Positions 35,110-43,930 of a DNA stretch of 64,000 nucleotides are shown piece after piece. This stretch comes from JBBKWH01 sp037968855 (lineage in GTDB: Bacteria; Pseudomonadota; Gammaproteobacteria; Pseudomonadales; Moraxellaceae), in assembly GCA_037968855.1 (NCBI GenBank), contig JBBKWH010000076.1:1-64000 (forward strand), given 5' to 3'. The notes beneath the pieces were generated by a model, which saw only the letters and a list, made by a program, of their open reading frames with translations, did no database searches and was not told where the DNA came from. The position numbers and the translations under genes were made by a program. Each line of letters begins with the position of its first letter. The stretch's first letter is position 1.

Positions 35110-35583
35110 TTAATATATCTGAGCCAGCAAGACCACCTGATTTCGACCATCCAATAAACGCAGCATCTGTCCGGTCAGTTGATAGCTGCGGGTTTGATCC
35201 AACGCGTCCAATATCTTGGCCTCTTGCGCCAATGCACCCTCACACTTTAAACGGCTCATGCTGGCACGAATGGTCAGCTCACCAGCAGGCCCAAGGACAT
35301 AATTTCCTGTCAGACGATTACAACCAGTCGAACCCCACAGTTGTTGATTTTTAACCGCAAACACCAGCACCGGTGCTTCGCTAAAAGACTGCATCTTGCT
35401 ACGACCCAACTGATAGATCCGCCAGCGCTTTTCGAGCAACGGAGGTGTTTGTACTGTGGCAGGCTCAACGCTAGCATTACTGCGCTGTGCTGGCTGCGAC
35501 TTGCTGCTACAACCGGCCAGCATCATTAGGCTGATGAGCACGATAACACCTTGCTGCAATCGATCACGTTTTTGGGCTGTCAT
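35110..35583 (-). CDS. META-domain lipoprotein (HslJ-like)
   Basis: 157 residues from ATG 35583 (MTAQKRDRLQQG). A lipoprotein signal peptide ends at the lipobox LMMLAGC, so it should be lipidated and carried to the outer membrane. The META/HslJ domain follows with WGSTGCNRLTGNYVLG, LTIRASMSRLKCEG and EAKILDALDQTRSYQL. The CN and C pair of the domain is present (STGCN, RLKCEG). HslJ-like proteins are linked to heat and drug tolerance in E. coli, but function is unclear. It diverges from the desaturase gene and converges with the glycerophosphodiesterase gene. Confidence 0.87.
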   Translation of the reverse strand: MTAQKRDRLQQGVIVLISLMMLAGCSSKSQPAQRSNASVEPATVQTPPLLEKRWRIYQLGRSKMQSFSEAPVLVFAVKNQQLWGSTGCNRLTGNYVLGPAGELTIRASMSRLKCEGALAQEAKILDALDQTRSYQLTGQMLRLLDGRNQVVLLAQIY

Positions 35584-35801
35584 GCTGCGGTCTCTGGCCT
35601 GTGTCAAACTTGTGTGCATCTTGTCTCTCATCCGCGACGCATGTCGCATTTCGATTGTCCATCTGTCGGACTAGTTTACAGGTGTATACTCGTGTTAGGA
35701 TTCATCTGGGCCATTTTAAGATTAGAGATTCGTGGCTCATTTGTGCATTTAGTATCATACACGCTTCACTGCCCTCTTTTGCCCACGGAGAACGCTCGGT
35801 C

Positions 35802-36965
35802 ATGACCCAGACCCCACCCCGTCCGCCAATTAATTGGCCCGCTGCAATCCTGCTCACGATCACGCCATTGGCTGCGCTGATCTTGATCCCATGGTATGGC
35901 ATCGCTCACGGTGGTTTTAGCACAGCTGCATGGATTAGCTTTGTGGTGGTTTGGGCATGGAATGGTTTGGGCATTACTGCCGGCTATCATCGTCTGTGGG
36001 CGCATCGCACCTACGAAGCCAGTTGGATTGTGCGCTTTATGCTAATGATTGGCGGCACAATGGCGATCCAAAATAGCATTTTGACGTGGGCGTCAGGCCA
36101 TCGTATCCACCATCGCCATGTTGACCATGTTGACCTAGATCCGTACTCGGCCAAGCGTGGCTTTTGGTACTCGCATATTGGTTGGATGTTGCGCAACTAT
36201 CCAAGCGGCACCCCAGATTTTCGTAACTGCCCTGACCTACAAAAAGACCCAATGATTATGTTTCAGCATAATCATTATTTGGCGTTGATTTTGATCACCA
36301 ATCTTGGTCTGCCTGCATTGGTCGGTTGGGCAACCGGTGATTTTTGGGGCGTGATGTTGATGGCCGGTCTACTGCGTTTGGTGGTCAGCCACCATGTGAC
36401 CTTCTTTATTAATTCGTTGGCGCACATCTTTGGCAACCAGCCATATACCGACGAAAATACCGCCCGCGACAACTTCTGGCTGGCATTGGTGACTTGGGGT
36501 GAGGGCTACCACAACTTCCACCACATCTTCCAATACGACTATCGTAACGGCGTGAAATGGTGGCAGTTTGATCCAACCAAATGGTTGATCTTGGGTCTGT
36601 CCAAAGTGGGCCTGACCTCTAACCTCAAGCGGATTCCAGAGTTCACTATTCGCCAAGCCGAAGTGACCATGAAATTTAAACGTGCCGAACAGCATCTCTC
36701 GGTGTTTGGTCACGATATGCAACAGGACTTAAGTGCTTTGCGTTTACGCATGAGCCAAGAGTACGATGCCTTCACCCAAACCATGAATGATTGGGCCGCC
36801 TTAAAAGAACGCGCTATTGAGATGAAAAAAGCCGAATTCGCGCAAAAACTGCACGAAGTCGATGCCCGCTTAAAGCAGGAATATCATCAAATGGAACAAC
36901 GCATGCACGCCCACGGCGAGCGGATCGAAAGCGTTCTGCGTGGTCTACGTCGCGCCGATTCTTAA
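35802..36965 (+). CDS. Membrane acyl-CoA/fatty-acid desaturase with C-terminal coiled coil
   Basis: 387 residues from ATG 35802 (MTQTPPRPPINWP), with GGAGAA upstream; the open frame begins at 35601 but the first 67 codons are not protein-like for the family. The three di-iron His boxes are HRLWAH (63-68), HRIHHRHVDH (100-109) and HNFHH (237-241), and hydrophobic spans flank them, as in delta-9 desaturases of the SCD type that introduce a double bond in membrane lipids or acyl-CoA. After about residue 290 there is a tail of nearly 100 residues rich in Glu, Lys, Gln and Met (MKKAEFAQKLHEVDARLKQE), which is a predicted coiled coil and not part of the enzyme core. A terminator follows. Confidence 0.92.
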   Translation: MTQTPPRPPINWPAAILLTITPLAALILIPWYGIAHGGFSTAAWISFVVVWAWNGLGITAGYHRLWAHRTYEASWIVRFMLMIGGTMAIQNSILTWASGHRIHHRHVDHVDLDPYSAKRGFWYSHIGWMLRNYPSGTPDFRNCPDLQKDPMIMFQHNHYLALILITNLGLPALVGWATGDFWGVMLMAGLLRLVVSHHVTFFINSLAHIFGNQPYTDENTARDNFWLALVTWGEGYHNFHHIFQYDYRNGVKWWQFDPTKWLILGLSKVGLTSNLKRIPEFTIRQAEVTMKFKRAEQHLSVFGHDMQQDLSALRLRMSQEYDAFTQTMNDWAALKERAIEMKKAEFAQKLHEVDARLKQEYHQMEQRMHAHGERIESVLRGLRRADS

Positions 36966-36994
36966 GCGCCGCGCAACACCGATTGATTGCCAAG

Positions 36995-37018
36995 GCCAGA
37001 CATGATTGTCTGGCTTTT
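36995..37018 (+). terminator. Terminator after the desaturase gene
   Basis: GCCAGAC / GTCTGGC, 7-bp stem with a 6-nt loop (ATGATT), followed by four T; about 30 bp past the desaturase stop. Confidence 0.65.
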
Positions 37019-37100
37019 GCATTCATTGGCCCCATATCCTTTTGAGCGCCACCTCCCGACGCTTATTCCGACGCCCATTTTTTGATAAAAGATACCGACT

Positions 37101-38549
37101 ATGCCGATCAACAGCCTTCACCTCGATAATCGTTACGCTCGCCTTGATCCGCGTCTGTATCACCGTCAGCCGCCGGTTGCGCTCAACAATCCTGTCTTAG
37201 TGCATCTGAATACCGAATTGGCCGACCGCTTAGGTTTTGCCGATACTGATGATATTGGGCCGAGCGACTGGTTAGCCTTGCTATCGGGCCAGACCGTGCC
37301 AGAAGACTTTGAACCGTTGGCGATGGCCTATGCAGGGCATCAGTTTGGGCATTGGGCCGGACAGTTGGGTGATGGGCGTGGCTTATTGTTGGCTCAAGTG
37401 ATTGATCAAAACGGGCAACTGACCGATCTGCATTTAAAAGGCGCAGGCTTAACACCTTACTCACGGATGGGTGATGGTCGGGCCGTCTTGCGTTCGACCA
37501 TTCGTGAGTATTTGGCCGGTCATGCTTTAAATGCGCTGGGCATCAAATCATCGGATGGATTGGGCTTGGTCAGCTCAGATACACCGATTCAACGCGAGCG
37601 ATTAGAGCGTGGCGCGATGATGATTCGGGTGGCAGATAGTCACGTGCGTTTGGGGCATTTTGAGTGGATCAATCGCTTTGCACCAGACGTGCTTAAGCCG
37701 TTTACTGATGCGATGATTGACTGGTATTACCCCGACTGCAAACAAGCCGAATCGCCCTACCTTGCCTTTGCTGCGGCAGTGGTCGAACGTACCGCCAAAA
37801 TGATCGCTGACTGGCAATTGGTTGGCTTTGCGCATGGAGTGATGAACACCGATAATCTATCGATTACCGGCAGCACGCTAGACTTTGGCCCGTATGGCTT
37901 TATGGAGCGCTTTGTACCGGATTGGATCAACAACCATTCGGATGAACAAGGCCGTTATAGCTATCAAAATCAACCGAGTATTGCCCATTGGAACCTGTGG
38001 GTATGGATGGGCCAGTTGCTGCGTCTAGACCTAAAAAAAGACGACTTACAAGCCGTTTTGGCCGAGTTTGAACCCGCATTTTTGCGCCATTACGGTGACG
38101 GTATGGCCGCCAAGTTGGGCCTACCGGCCGATCATCCGCATGTATTTGATGTGGGTATGGCGTTTTTGCAGCTATTGCAGGCCGAGCGTTTGGATTACAG
38201 CAATAGCTTCCGTTTGCTATCTGGCGATTGGCCTAGCCTGATTGACGAATGCATCAACCGTGATGCCTTTAGCGCCTTTGCTCAGCGCTATCAAATCATC
38301 ATTGATGATGTCGGTGATTCTGCCGAACGCCGCACCGCGATGGATGCGGTCAATCCGGTATATGTGCTACGCAACCACATGGCACAAACGGCGATTGAAC
38401 GGGCTGACGCGGGTGATTTTGCCGAAGTGGCGCGCTTATTTGAATTGCTTAAACATCCCTTTACCATACAGCCAGACCGCCAGACTGCTGCCGATTTAGG
38501 CCCGTTACCAGACGATCATGCGCCGGTGTCGGTGAGTTGTTCGAGTTAA
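37101..38549 (+). CDS. selO: Protein adenylyltransferase SelO
   Basis: 482 residues, the pseudokinase-fold SelO/YdiU family. SelO uses ATP to AMPylate protein Ser, Thr and Tyr, with a role in redox homeostasis shown in E. coli. Motifs: YAGHQFGHWAGQLGDGRG, LHLKGAGLTPYSRMGDG, RSTIREYLAGHALNALG, GFAHGVMNTDNLSITG (metal-binding loop) and LDFGPYGFMERF. It ends in SVSCSS; the Cys near the end is in the position of the selenocysteine of eukaryotic SelO. The sirtuin gene begins 9 bp downstream, so the two probably form one transcript. Confidence 0.96.
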   Translation: MPINSLHLDNRYARLDPRLYHRQPPVALNNPVLVHLNTELADRLGFADTDDIGPSDWLALLSGQTVPEDFEPLAMAYAGHQFGHWAGQLGDGRGLLLAQVIDQNGQLTDLHLKGAGLTPYSRMGDGRAVLRSTIREYLAGHALNALGIKSSDGLGLVSSDTPIQRERLERGAMMIRVADSHVRLGHFEWINRFAPDVLKPFTDAMIDWYYPDCKQAESPYLAFAAAVVERTAKMIADWQLVGFAHGVMNTDNLSITGSTLDFGPYGFMERFVPDWINNHSDEQGRYSYQNQPSIAHWNLWVWMGQLLRLDLKKDDLQAVLAEFEPAFLRHYGDGMAAKLGLPADHPHVFDVGMAFLQLLQAERLDYSNSFRLLSGDWPSLIDECINRDAFSAFAQRYQIIIDDVGDSAERRTAMDAVNPVYVLRNHMAQTAIERADAGDFAEVARLFELLKHPFTIQPDRQTAADLGPLPDDHAPVSVSCSS

Positions 38550-38558
38550 ACGTACGCC

Positions 38559-39254
38559 ATGAAACCAGACATCAACCCAAAAAAAATCGTCATTCTCTCC
38601 GGTGCAGGAATCAGCGCCGAAAGCGGCCTTGCCACCTTTCGCGATGCCGATGGCTTATGGATGCAACACCGCATCGAAGATGTGGCTAGCATTGACGGCT
38701 GGGAACGCGATCCACAATTAGTGCTGGATTTTTATAATCAGCGCCGCCTTGATGCAGCCAGTGCCGAGCCTAATCCGGCCCACTTTGCCGTGGCCGAATT
38801 AGCACAGCGCTATGAGGTGGTGGTGATTACCCAAAACGTCGATGATCTGCACGAACGTGCAGGATCAAGCCACGTATTACACGTGCATGGCGAGCTACGT
38901 TATGCCTGTAGCAGCCTTGATCGACGGATTCGCCAGCAGATTGATGCCGCACCGATTGCGCTTGGCCAGCAAGCAGCCGATGGCAGTCAGCTTCGTCCCG
39001 ACATTGTTTGGTTTGGCGAAGAAGTCCAGTATTTGGACGATGCCGTCTTGCATCTCAAAACCGCCAGCAAAGTTTTGGTGGTTGGCACATCACTGACGGT
39101 ATTTCCGGTGGCATCCTTGGTCAAACATGCCCGTGGTCGCGCTAAAAAAATGATTATTACGCAGCACATCGACCGAGTGCCCTATGGGTTTCAACTCATC
39201 CGTGGCAAAGCGTCGACACTGGTTCCTGCACTGGTACAAGATTGGATGGGTTAA
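38559..39254 (+). CDS. SIR2-family NAD-dependent protein deacylase lacking the zinc tetrad
   Basis: 231 residues. The NAD-binding part is clear: VILSGAGISAESGLATFRDA, ITQNVDDLHERAG, catalytic His110 in VLHVHGELRY, then LRPDIVWFGEEV and VVGTSLTVFPVASLV. The segment DGLWMQHRIEDVAS resembles class III sirtuins, which prefer acidic acyl lysines. The small domain (about 112-147) has only one Cys (C117), so the four-cysteine zinc site of most sirtuins is absent; related non-zinc bacterial forms exist. It uses NAD to remove lysine acyl groups, giving O-acyl-ADP-ribose, or may remove other modifications. It is linked to SelO by a 9-bp gap and converges with a macrodomain gene. Confidence 0.9.
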   Translation: MKPDINPKKIVILSGAGISAESGLATFRDADGLWMQHRIEDVASIDGWERDPQLVLDFYNQRRLDAASAEPNPAHFAVAELAQRYEVVVITQNVDDLHERAGSSHVLHVHGELRYACSSLDRRIRQQIDAAPIALGQQAADGSQLRPDIVWFGEEVQYLDDAVLHLKTASKVLVVGTSLTVFPVASLVKHARGRAKKMIITQHIDRVPYGFQLIRGKASTLVPALVQDWMG

Positions 39255-39323
39255 GATAAACCAAAGCATCTATCTAGCCATAGAATGTATAGCCATGAGA
39301 CAGTCATCCTAGCCACACACCCC

Positions 39324-39794
39324 TCACGCTTTTTGATACTGAACAATCACTACTTCTGCGTCAGTCTCAATCTGCTCAAACGCCTCCATCATTAACGCAA
39401 GCGCGCCTGCCTCACCAAAGCCACCCGTGCCTGCCCCGATAACTGGAAAAGCCACGCGACCGAACTGATGCTCATTGACCAACTGCATTGCAGATACCAC
39501 AGATTGCTGAATGGACGCACGCGTTGCGCGCCAAAACATGTTAATACCCGCCACATGAATAATCGCTTGGTAAGGCAATGTGCCAGCCGCCGTAACGACT
39601 GCACCACCGAGCGGGATCGCACCTTGCTTACCAAGCGCCCGAAATGGTGCATAACCGCCTTTCTTTTTAATTGCAGCAGACACGCCTTGTGGGATTAACA
39701 ACCACCACGGAATGATATTTCTATTCCAAGCGTTCACAATCACATCAACTGGCTGATCCAGCAGATCACCTTGGATAACAATGGGCTTAACCAT
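39324..39794 (-). CDS. Macrodomain protein (ADP-ribose or O-acyl-ADP-ribose binding), atypical loop
   Basis: 156 residues, one macrodomain. The phosphate-binding strand ends and VNAWNRNIIPWW replace the usual NAAN-N of MacroD enzymes, and the substrate loop is WWLLIPQGVSAAIKKKGG. The second glycine-rich loop is VIGAGTGGFGEAGA, and IIHVAGINMFWRAT follows the usual strand. Macrodomains hydrolyse O-acetyl-ADP-ribose or remove ADP-ribose from proteins; the changed loop makes the substrate uncertain. It is convergent with the sirtuin gene 70 bp away, a pairing that could dispose of the sirtuin's product. No signal peptide. Confidence 0.85.
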   Translation of the reverse strand: MVKPIVIQGDLLDQPVDVIVNAWNRNIIPWWLLIPQGVSAAIKKKGGYAPFRALGKQGAIPLGGAVVTAAGTLPYQAIIHVAGINMFWRATRASIQQSVVSAMQLVNEHQFGRVAFPVIGAGTGGFGEAGALALMMEAFEQIETDAEVVIVQYQKA

Positions 39795-39861
39795 GATTTT
39801 TTTACTACTCTTGTAATACCTGCACCACGAATATGATGATCAATTAATCCGGTCTTACCTG

Positions 39862-41274
39862 CTAATCCTTCTTCCAAATCTCCAGATCAATCTGATCATG
39901 TAACTCTGGATAATCCGCCGGATCAAAACGTGGATTGCCAGTCGCTTTGTCTTGGGCAAAATAATCTTTGGTCAGCTTAACCACCAACCCAGACAGCAAA
40001 ACAATCGCCACCAAATTAATGCTCGCCATCAAGCCCATCGCGGCATCCGCCGCATTAAACACCGTCGCCACACTCTCGTATGATCCCCACATCACCATCA
40101 ACAACACCGATGCGCGGAGTACAAACAAGCCAACTGGTGTGGCTAATTTTAGATAAGACAAGGCGTTTTCGGCATACGAGTAATTGCCAATAATTGAGGT
40201 AAAGGCAAAAAAGAAAATCGCAATGGCAATAAAATACCGCCCCGCCTCACCAATATGCACGGTCATCGCGGCTTGGGTTAACGGTGTACCAGTCAAGCTA
40301 GGATCAGTCGCCAGCGTGCCAGACAATAAAATCATGATGGCCGTGGCCGAACAGATCAGCAAGGTATCAATAAACACCCCAAGAGCCTGCACCAAGCCTT
40401 GCGATGAGGGATGGTAAGGATTGGGCGTCGCCACTGCCGCGATATTCGGCGCAGAGCCCATGCCCGCTTCGTTAGAAAACAAGCCGCGTTTGACCCCACT
40501 TAACATCGCACCGGCAATCCCGCCAACCGCTTGCTCAAGACCAAAAGCACTTTTGACAATCAACAACAGTACGGCTGGCACTTGGCCAATATTGACGATC
40601 ACCACATACAAGGCCACCAGCAAGTAAGCCACCGCCATAAACGGCACCACCCACTCGGCAATTCGCGCAACCTGCTTAATCCCACCAAAGATCACCAGAC
40701 CCGCCAGCACCGCCACCCCTGCGCCAACCGTCATTTTTGAGAGGCCAAACGCACCTTCAACCGCGCCAACAATCGAATTGGCCTGTACCGCGTTAAAAAC
40801 CAAGCCAAAGGCCAAAATCAAACAAACCGAAAAAATCGCCGCTGCCCACGGTGCCTTTAGGCCAATGGCAATATAGTAAGCAGGGCCGCCACGCAATTGA
40901 CCGTGCTGATCGCGGATTTTATACATCTGCGCCAACGTGCTTTCGGCATACGCGGTCGCCATCCCCAATAGCGCCACCATCCACATCCAAAAAATCGCCC
41001 CAGCACCACCCAGTACAATCGCCACCGCCACACCAGCCAAATTACCCGTGCCTACCCGCGAGGCCAAACTGGTACACAAAGCCTGAAACGGACTAATCCC
41101 GCCTTGATCCTGATCGACGCTTGGCTTACGCAACACCGATTTAAACAGCGCCGAAAAATGCACAAACTGAATAAATTTTAAGCGAACAGTAAAAAACACC
41201 CCCACCGCTAATAGGCCATAGATCAGCACATAGCTCCACAGCAGCGTATTTAGGCCATCAATCACAGCAGACAT
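39862..41274 (-). CDS. Alanine/glycine:sodium symporter (AGCS family)
   Basis: 470 residues with about 11 hydrophobic spans. Family marks include GISPFQALCTSLASRVGTGN, GAIFWMWMVALLGMATAYAE and GGPAYYIAIGLKAPW, then KRGLFSNEAGMGSAPNIAAV. AGCS transporters (AlsT, DagA) carry alanine or glycine into the cell with sodium. It lies alone on the minus strand; 616 bp of gene-free DNA separate it from the acyl-CoA dehydrogenases, and its promoter must lie in the right part of that. A GTTCA/TGAAC repeat at 41371-41391 is in that promoter region. Confidence 0.95.
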   Translation of the reverse strand: MSAVIDGLNTLLWSYVLIYGLLAVGVFFTVRLKFIQFVHFSALFKSVLRKPSVDQDQGGISPFQALCTSLASRVGTGNLAGVAVAIVLGGAGAIFWMWMVALLGMATAYAESTLAQMYKIRDQHGQLRGGPAYYIAIGLKAPWAAAIFSVCLILAFGLVFNAVQANSIVGAVEGAFGLSKMTVGAGVAVLAGLVIFGGIKQVARIAEWVVPFMAVAYLLVALYVVIVNIGQVPAVLLLIVKSAFGLEQAVGGIAGAMLSGVKRGLFSNEAGMGSAPNIAAVATPNPYHPSSQGLVQALGVFIDTLLICSATAIMILLSGTLATDPSLTGTPLTQAAMTVHIGEAGRYFIAIAIFFFAFTSIIGNYSYAENALSYLKLATPVGLFVLRASVLLMVMWGSYESVATVFNAADAAMGLMASINLVAIVLLSGLVVKLTKDYFAQDKATGNPRFDPADYPELHDQIDLEIWKKD

Positions 41275-41721
41275 AGGCGTTCTTACCTTGGATCAAATCG
41301 GATAAAATAGATCATCCCACGCTCCACACCCTAAAGATCAATTCGACCAAAAGACACCCCATTGCAGTACGTTCATGTCATTTGACTGAACAAACACACG
41401 TCTACAGTCATAGATCAATAAGGCACTTCAGCAAAATAAACATTCAAAAACAATAACAAGTATTTATCAGTCGTCACATCAGCTAATCAAAAAGTGTTCG
41501 TTTTGGTATTTTTTATGACCCACAAGTCACTTTGTTCAACACAAGAATAGGTTTTGTAGCATCCAATCGCCCCCATCATTTCTCATAGTCTGAGCATGTT
41601 GTCTAACCTAACGTCGGTGTTTTTTGCACAAGACATGGCAAAATCCACCGTCAGCAAGGATACTTCAGGCCAGTTGGTGGTGATCCATCGGGTCAGGCCA
41701 ACACCGGAAATACACATGCTA

Positions 41722-41739
41722 TGTGACTGTCTAGTCACA
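41722..41739. promoter_or_regulatory. Perfect inverted repeat, candidate operator of the acyl-CoA dehydrogenase
   Basis: TGTGACT-GTCT-AGTCACA: 7-bp perfect arms, 4-bp centre, 152 bp before the start codon. It resembles a CRP site at its ends but the spacing between TGTGA and TCACA is 8, not 6. Confidence 0.55.
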
Positions 41740-41760
41740 CAATGCAGTAGTCCAGATCAT

Positions 41761-41799
41761 GTGGCTATCCCAAACTTGCGGCCGCCGCAGTTTTGCCAC
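41761..41799. repeat. Interrupted GC-rich inverted repeat in the dehydrogenase leader
   Basis: Arms GTGGC, AAACT and GCGGC pair with GCCGC, AGTTT and GCCAC around an almost absent loop, with a bulge (TATCCC against A) between. Fifteen base pairs are possible. It could fold in the leader RNA or bind a dimeric protein. Confidence 0.5.
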
Positions 41800-41890
41800 C
41801 ATGGTCATTTGACGGCAACGTCAACGGACACCATTTCTCCTGAGTGAGCTAAACCTCCGGCGCATGATGCCGGTCTAGAGGAAAGCAGAT

Positions 41891-43693
41891 ATGCCACAAT
41901 ATAAAGCCCCGATTCGTGACATCCAGTTCGTCATGCACGAATTGCTCAATGCCGAAGCGCATTATGACGCCATTCCAGCCTATGCAGGCACCAACCGCGA
42001 ATTGATCGACGGTCTGGTCGAAGCCGGTGCAGACTTTTGTGAAAACGAATTGGCACCGATCAACCAATCGGGTGACCAAGAAGGCTGTACTCGTCATGAC
42101 GACGGCAGCGTCACTACGCCAAAAGGCTTTAAAGAAGCCTACAAAAAATACGTCGAACTCGGCTATCCATCGCTGTCCGTGCCAGAAGCACACGGCGGTC
42201 AAGGTTTGGCGGGTTCAATCGGTGTCATCATGAGCGAAATGATGGGTACCGCCAACTGGTCATGGGGCATGTACCCTGGCTTGTCACACGGCGCGACCCG
42301 TACTGTTGAGCATCATGGTTCGGATGAGCAAAAAGAGCTGTATTTGACCAAACTGGTCTCCGGCGAATGGACTGGCACCATGTGCTTGACCGAAGCGCAT
42401 GCTGGTTCTGACTTGGGCATTATCCGCACCAAAGCGGAAGCCAACGACGACGGCAGCTATGCCATTACTGGCCAGAAGATTTTTATCTCTGCTGGCGAAC
42501 ACGACATGGCACCTAACATCGTGCATATCGTGTTGGCTCGTCTACCAGGCGCGCCTAAAGGCACCAAAGGTATTTCGCTGTTCATCGTGCCAAAGTTCAA
42601 CGTCAATGCTGACGGTTCGATTGGTGAGCGCAACAGCCTGATCTGTGGTTCGATTGAACACAAAATGGGTATTCATGGTAACGCCACTTGCGTCATGAAC
42701 TTTGACGGCGCAAAAGGCTTCCTGATTGGGCCAGAAAACCGCGGCCTCAACTGCATGTTCACCTTCATGAACGTCGCCCGTATCGGTACTGCGGTACAAG
42801 GTCTGGCTGCATCAGAAGGCGCGTTCCAAGGTTCGCTGACTTACGCTCGTGACCGTCTGGCCATGCGCTCTTTGTCTGGTCCTAAAAACCCAGAAAAAGA
42901 AGCCGATCCAATCATTGTGCATCCAGCCGTTCGTAACATGCTGATGACCCAAAAAGCCTTTGCTGAAGGTGGTCGTGCGCTGGTGTACTTCTTGTCGTTC
43001 TTTGCAGACACCGTTGAGGCATCTGAAGACGCCGATCAGAAGAAAGCCGCAGACGACATGCTGTCCCTGCTGACGCCAATTGCCAAAGCCTTCTTGACCG
43101 AAACGGGTCTAGAGTCTGCTAACCACGGCGTGCAGGTATACGGCGGCCACGGCTTTATCGCTGAGTGGGGCATGGAGCAAATCGTCCGTGATACCCGTAT
43201 CGCTTGCTTGTACGAAGGCACTACCGAAATCCAAGCATTGGACTTGTTGGGCCGTAAAGTCCTGCAAACCCAAGGCGCGATGCTGCGTAACTTCACCAAG
43301 ATGATCCACAAATTCTGTGAAGAAAACAAAGACAACGCTGCCATGGCTGAGTTCACTGCGCCATTGGCCGCACTGAACAAAGAATGGGGCGACCTGACCA
43401 TGCGCATTGGCATGAAAGCCATGCAAAACCCAGACGAAGTCGGTGCAGCAGCCGTTGACTACATGTACTTCTCTGGCTACGTCACCCTTGCGTACCTGTG
43501 GGCGCGTATGGCTAAAGTTGCTCAAGACACATTGGCTGGTGACACCACCGAAACTGCGTTCTATGACACCAAGGTCAAAACTGCACAGTTCTACTTCAAG
43601 AAAATCCTGCCGCGTACTCGTTCGCATGTCGACACCATCGACACCGGCTTGGACACCTTGATGGCCGTTTCTGCCGAAAACTTCGCATTCTAA
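41891..43693 (+). CDS. Acyl-CoA dehydrogenase, long form (first of tandem pair)
   Basis: 600 residues, longer than the classic 380-residue enzyme because of an N-terminal extension (MPQYKAPIRDIQFVMHELLN) and a C-terminal domain after the catalytic core. FAD and substrate motifs: CLTEAHAGSDLGIIRTKAE, ITGQKIFISAGEHDMA, GNATCVMNFDGAKGFLIG, and catalytic Glu in YEGTTEIQALDLLGRK. It makes the first double bond of beta-oxidation on acyl-CoA, passing electrons to ETF. The next gene at 43931 is a clear paralog. GAGGAAA precedes the start, and a 616-bp leader with repeats lies upstream. Codons are strongly biased, as in a highly expressed gene. Confidence 0.94.
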   Translation: MPQYKAPIRDIQFVMHELLNAEAHYDAIPAYAGTNRELIDGLVEAGADFCENELAPINQSGDQEGCTRHDDGSVTTPKGFKEAYKKYVELGYPSLSVPEAHGGQGLAGSIGVIMSEMMGTANWSWGMYPGLSHGATRTVEHHGSDEQKELYLTKLVSGEWTGTMCLTEAHAGSDLGIIRTKAEANDDGSYAITGQKIFISAGEHDMAPNIVHIVLARLPGAPKGTKGISLFIVPKFNVNADGSIGERNSLICGSIEHKMGIHGNATCVMNFDGAKGFLIGPENRGLNCMFTFMNVARIGTAVQGLAASEGAFQGSLTYARDRLAMRSLSGPKNPEKEADPIIVHPAVRNMLMTQKAFAEGGRALVYFLSFFADTVEASEDADQKKAADDMLSLLTPIAKAFLTETGLESANHGVQVYGGHGFIAEWGMEQIVRDTRIACLYEGTTEIQALDLLGRKVLQTQGAMLRNFTKMIHKFCEENKDNAAMAEFTAPLAALNKEWGDLTMRIGMKAMQNPDEVGAAAVDYMYFSGYVTLAYLWARMAKVAQDTLAGDTTETAFYDTKVKTAQFYFKKILPRTRSHVDTIDTGLDTLMAVSAENFAF

Positions 43694-43703
43694 TGCCGAA
43701 GGT

Positions 43704-43766
43704 AAATACCGCAGGTTTTGCCTTGTGGTATTTGCATCGCAAACGGCAGGATCATTCCTGCCGTTT
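43704..43766 (+). terminator. Two consecutive hairpins between the acyl-CoA dehydrogenase genes
   Basis: First AAATACC/GGTATTT (43704-43733), then AAACGGCAGG/CCTGCCGTTT with a 6-nt loop (43741-43766). Both are strong stems with little T run, so partial termination or mRNA stabilisation is likely. Confidence 0.6.
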
Positions 43767-43860
43767 GTCTATCCCCTGACTCGTGCAGATGGGTGATGGG
43801 ATCTAAATACTGCGTTTATTTAGTCAGGCAGTTCTCATTTTGTTAGAATGCCACACTAAA

Positions 43861-43874
43861 TGAACACTCGTTCA
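43861..43874. promoter_or_regulatory. Inverted repeat before the second acyl-CoA dehydrogenase
   Basis: TGAAC-ACTC-GTTCA, perfect 5-bp arms, 57 bp before the start codon. The form is like operators of TetR-type fatty-acid regulators; no regulator gene is adjacent. Confidence 0.45.
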
Positions 43875-43930
43875 CTTTTCGATTGATTCAACAGAATCAA
43901 TTTCCTCCTAGACATTTTTATAGGTGAATC

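Larger units (their letters stand above)
41275..41890. other. 616-bp divergent intergenic region between the symporter and acyl-CoA dehydrogenase genes
   Basis: No convincing gene: a 249-bp open frame at 41596 has no coding character or family match. It holds divergent promoters, a GTTCA/TGAAC repeat (41371-41391), two strong inverted repeats (41722-41739 and 41761-41799), and a small hairpin CCGGC/GCCGG (41857-41873) directly before GAGGAAA, the ribosome-binding site of the dehydrogenase. Confidence 0.7.

Noticed and set aside
41722..41739. Inverted repeat considered as a CRP/Vfr site
   Set aside because: The gap between TGTGA and TCACA is 8 bp; CRP-type sites require 6.
41596..41847. Open frame of 83 codons in the dehydrogenase leader
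   Set aside because: It runs through the inverted repeats, has no ribosome-binding site and no protein-like sequence.
43036..43627. Minus-strand open frames opposite the first acyl-CoA dehydrogenase
   Set aside because: Biased codon use of a real gene on the other strand keeps the antisense frame open; no ribosome-binding site or protein-like pattern.
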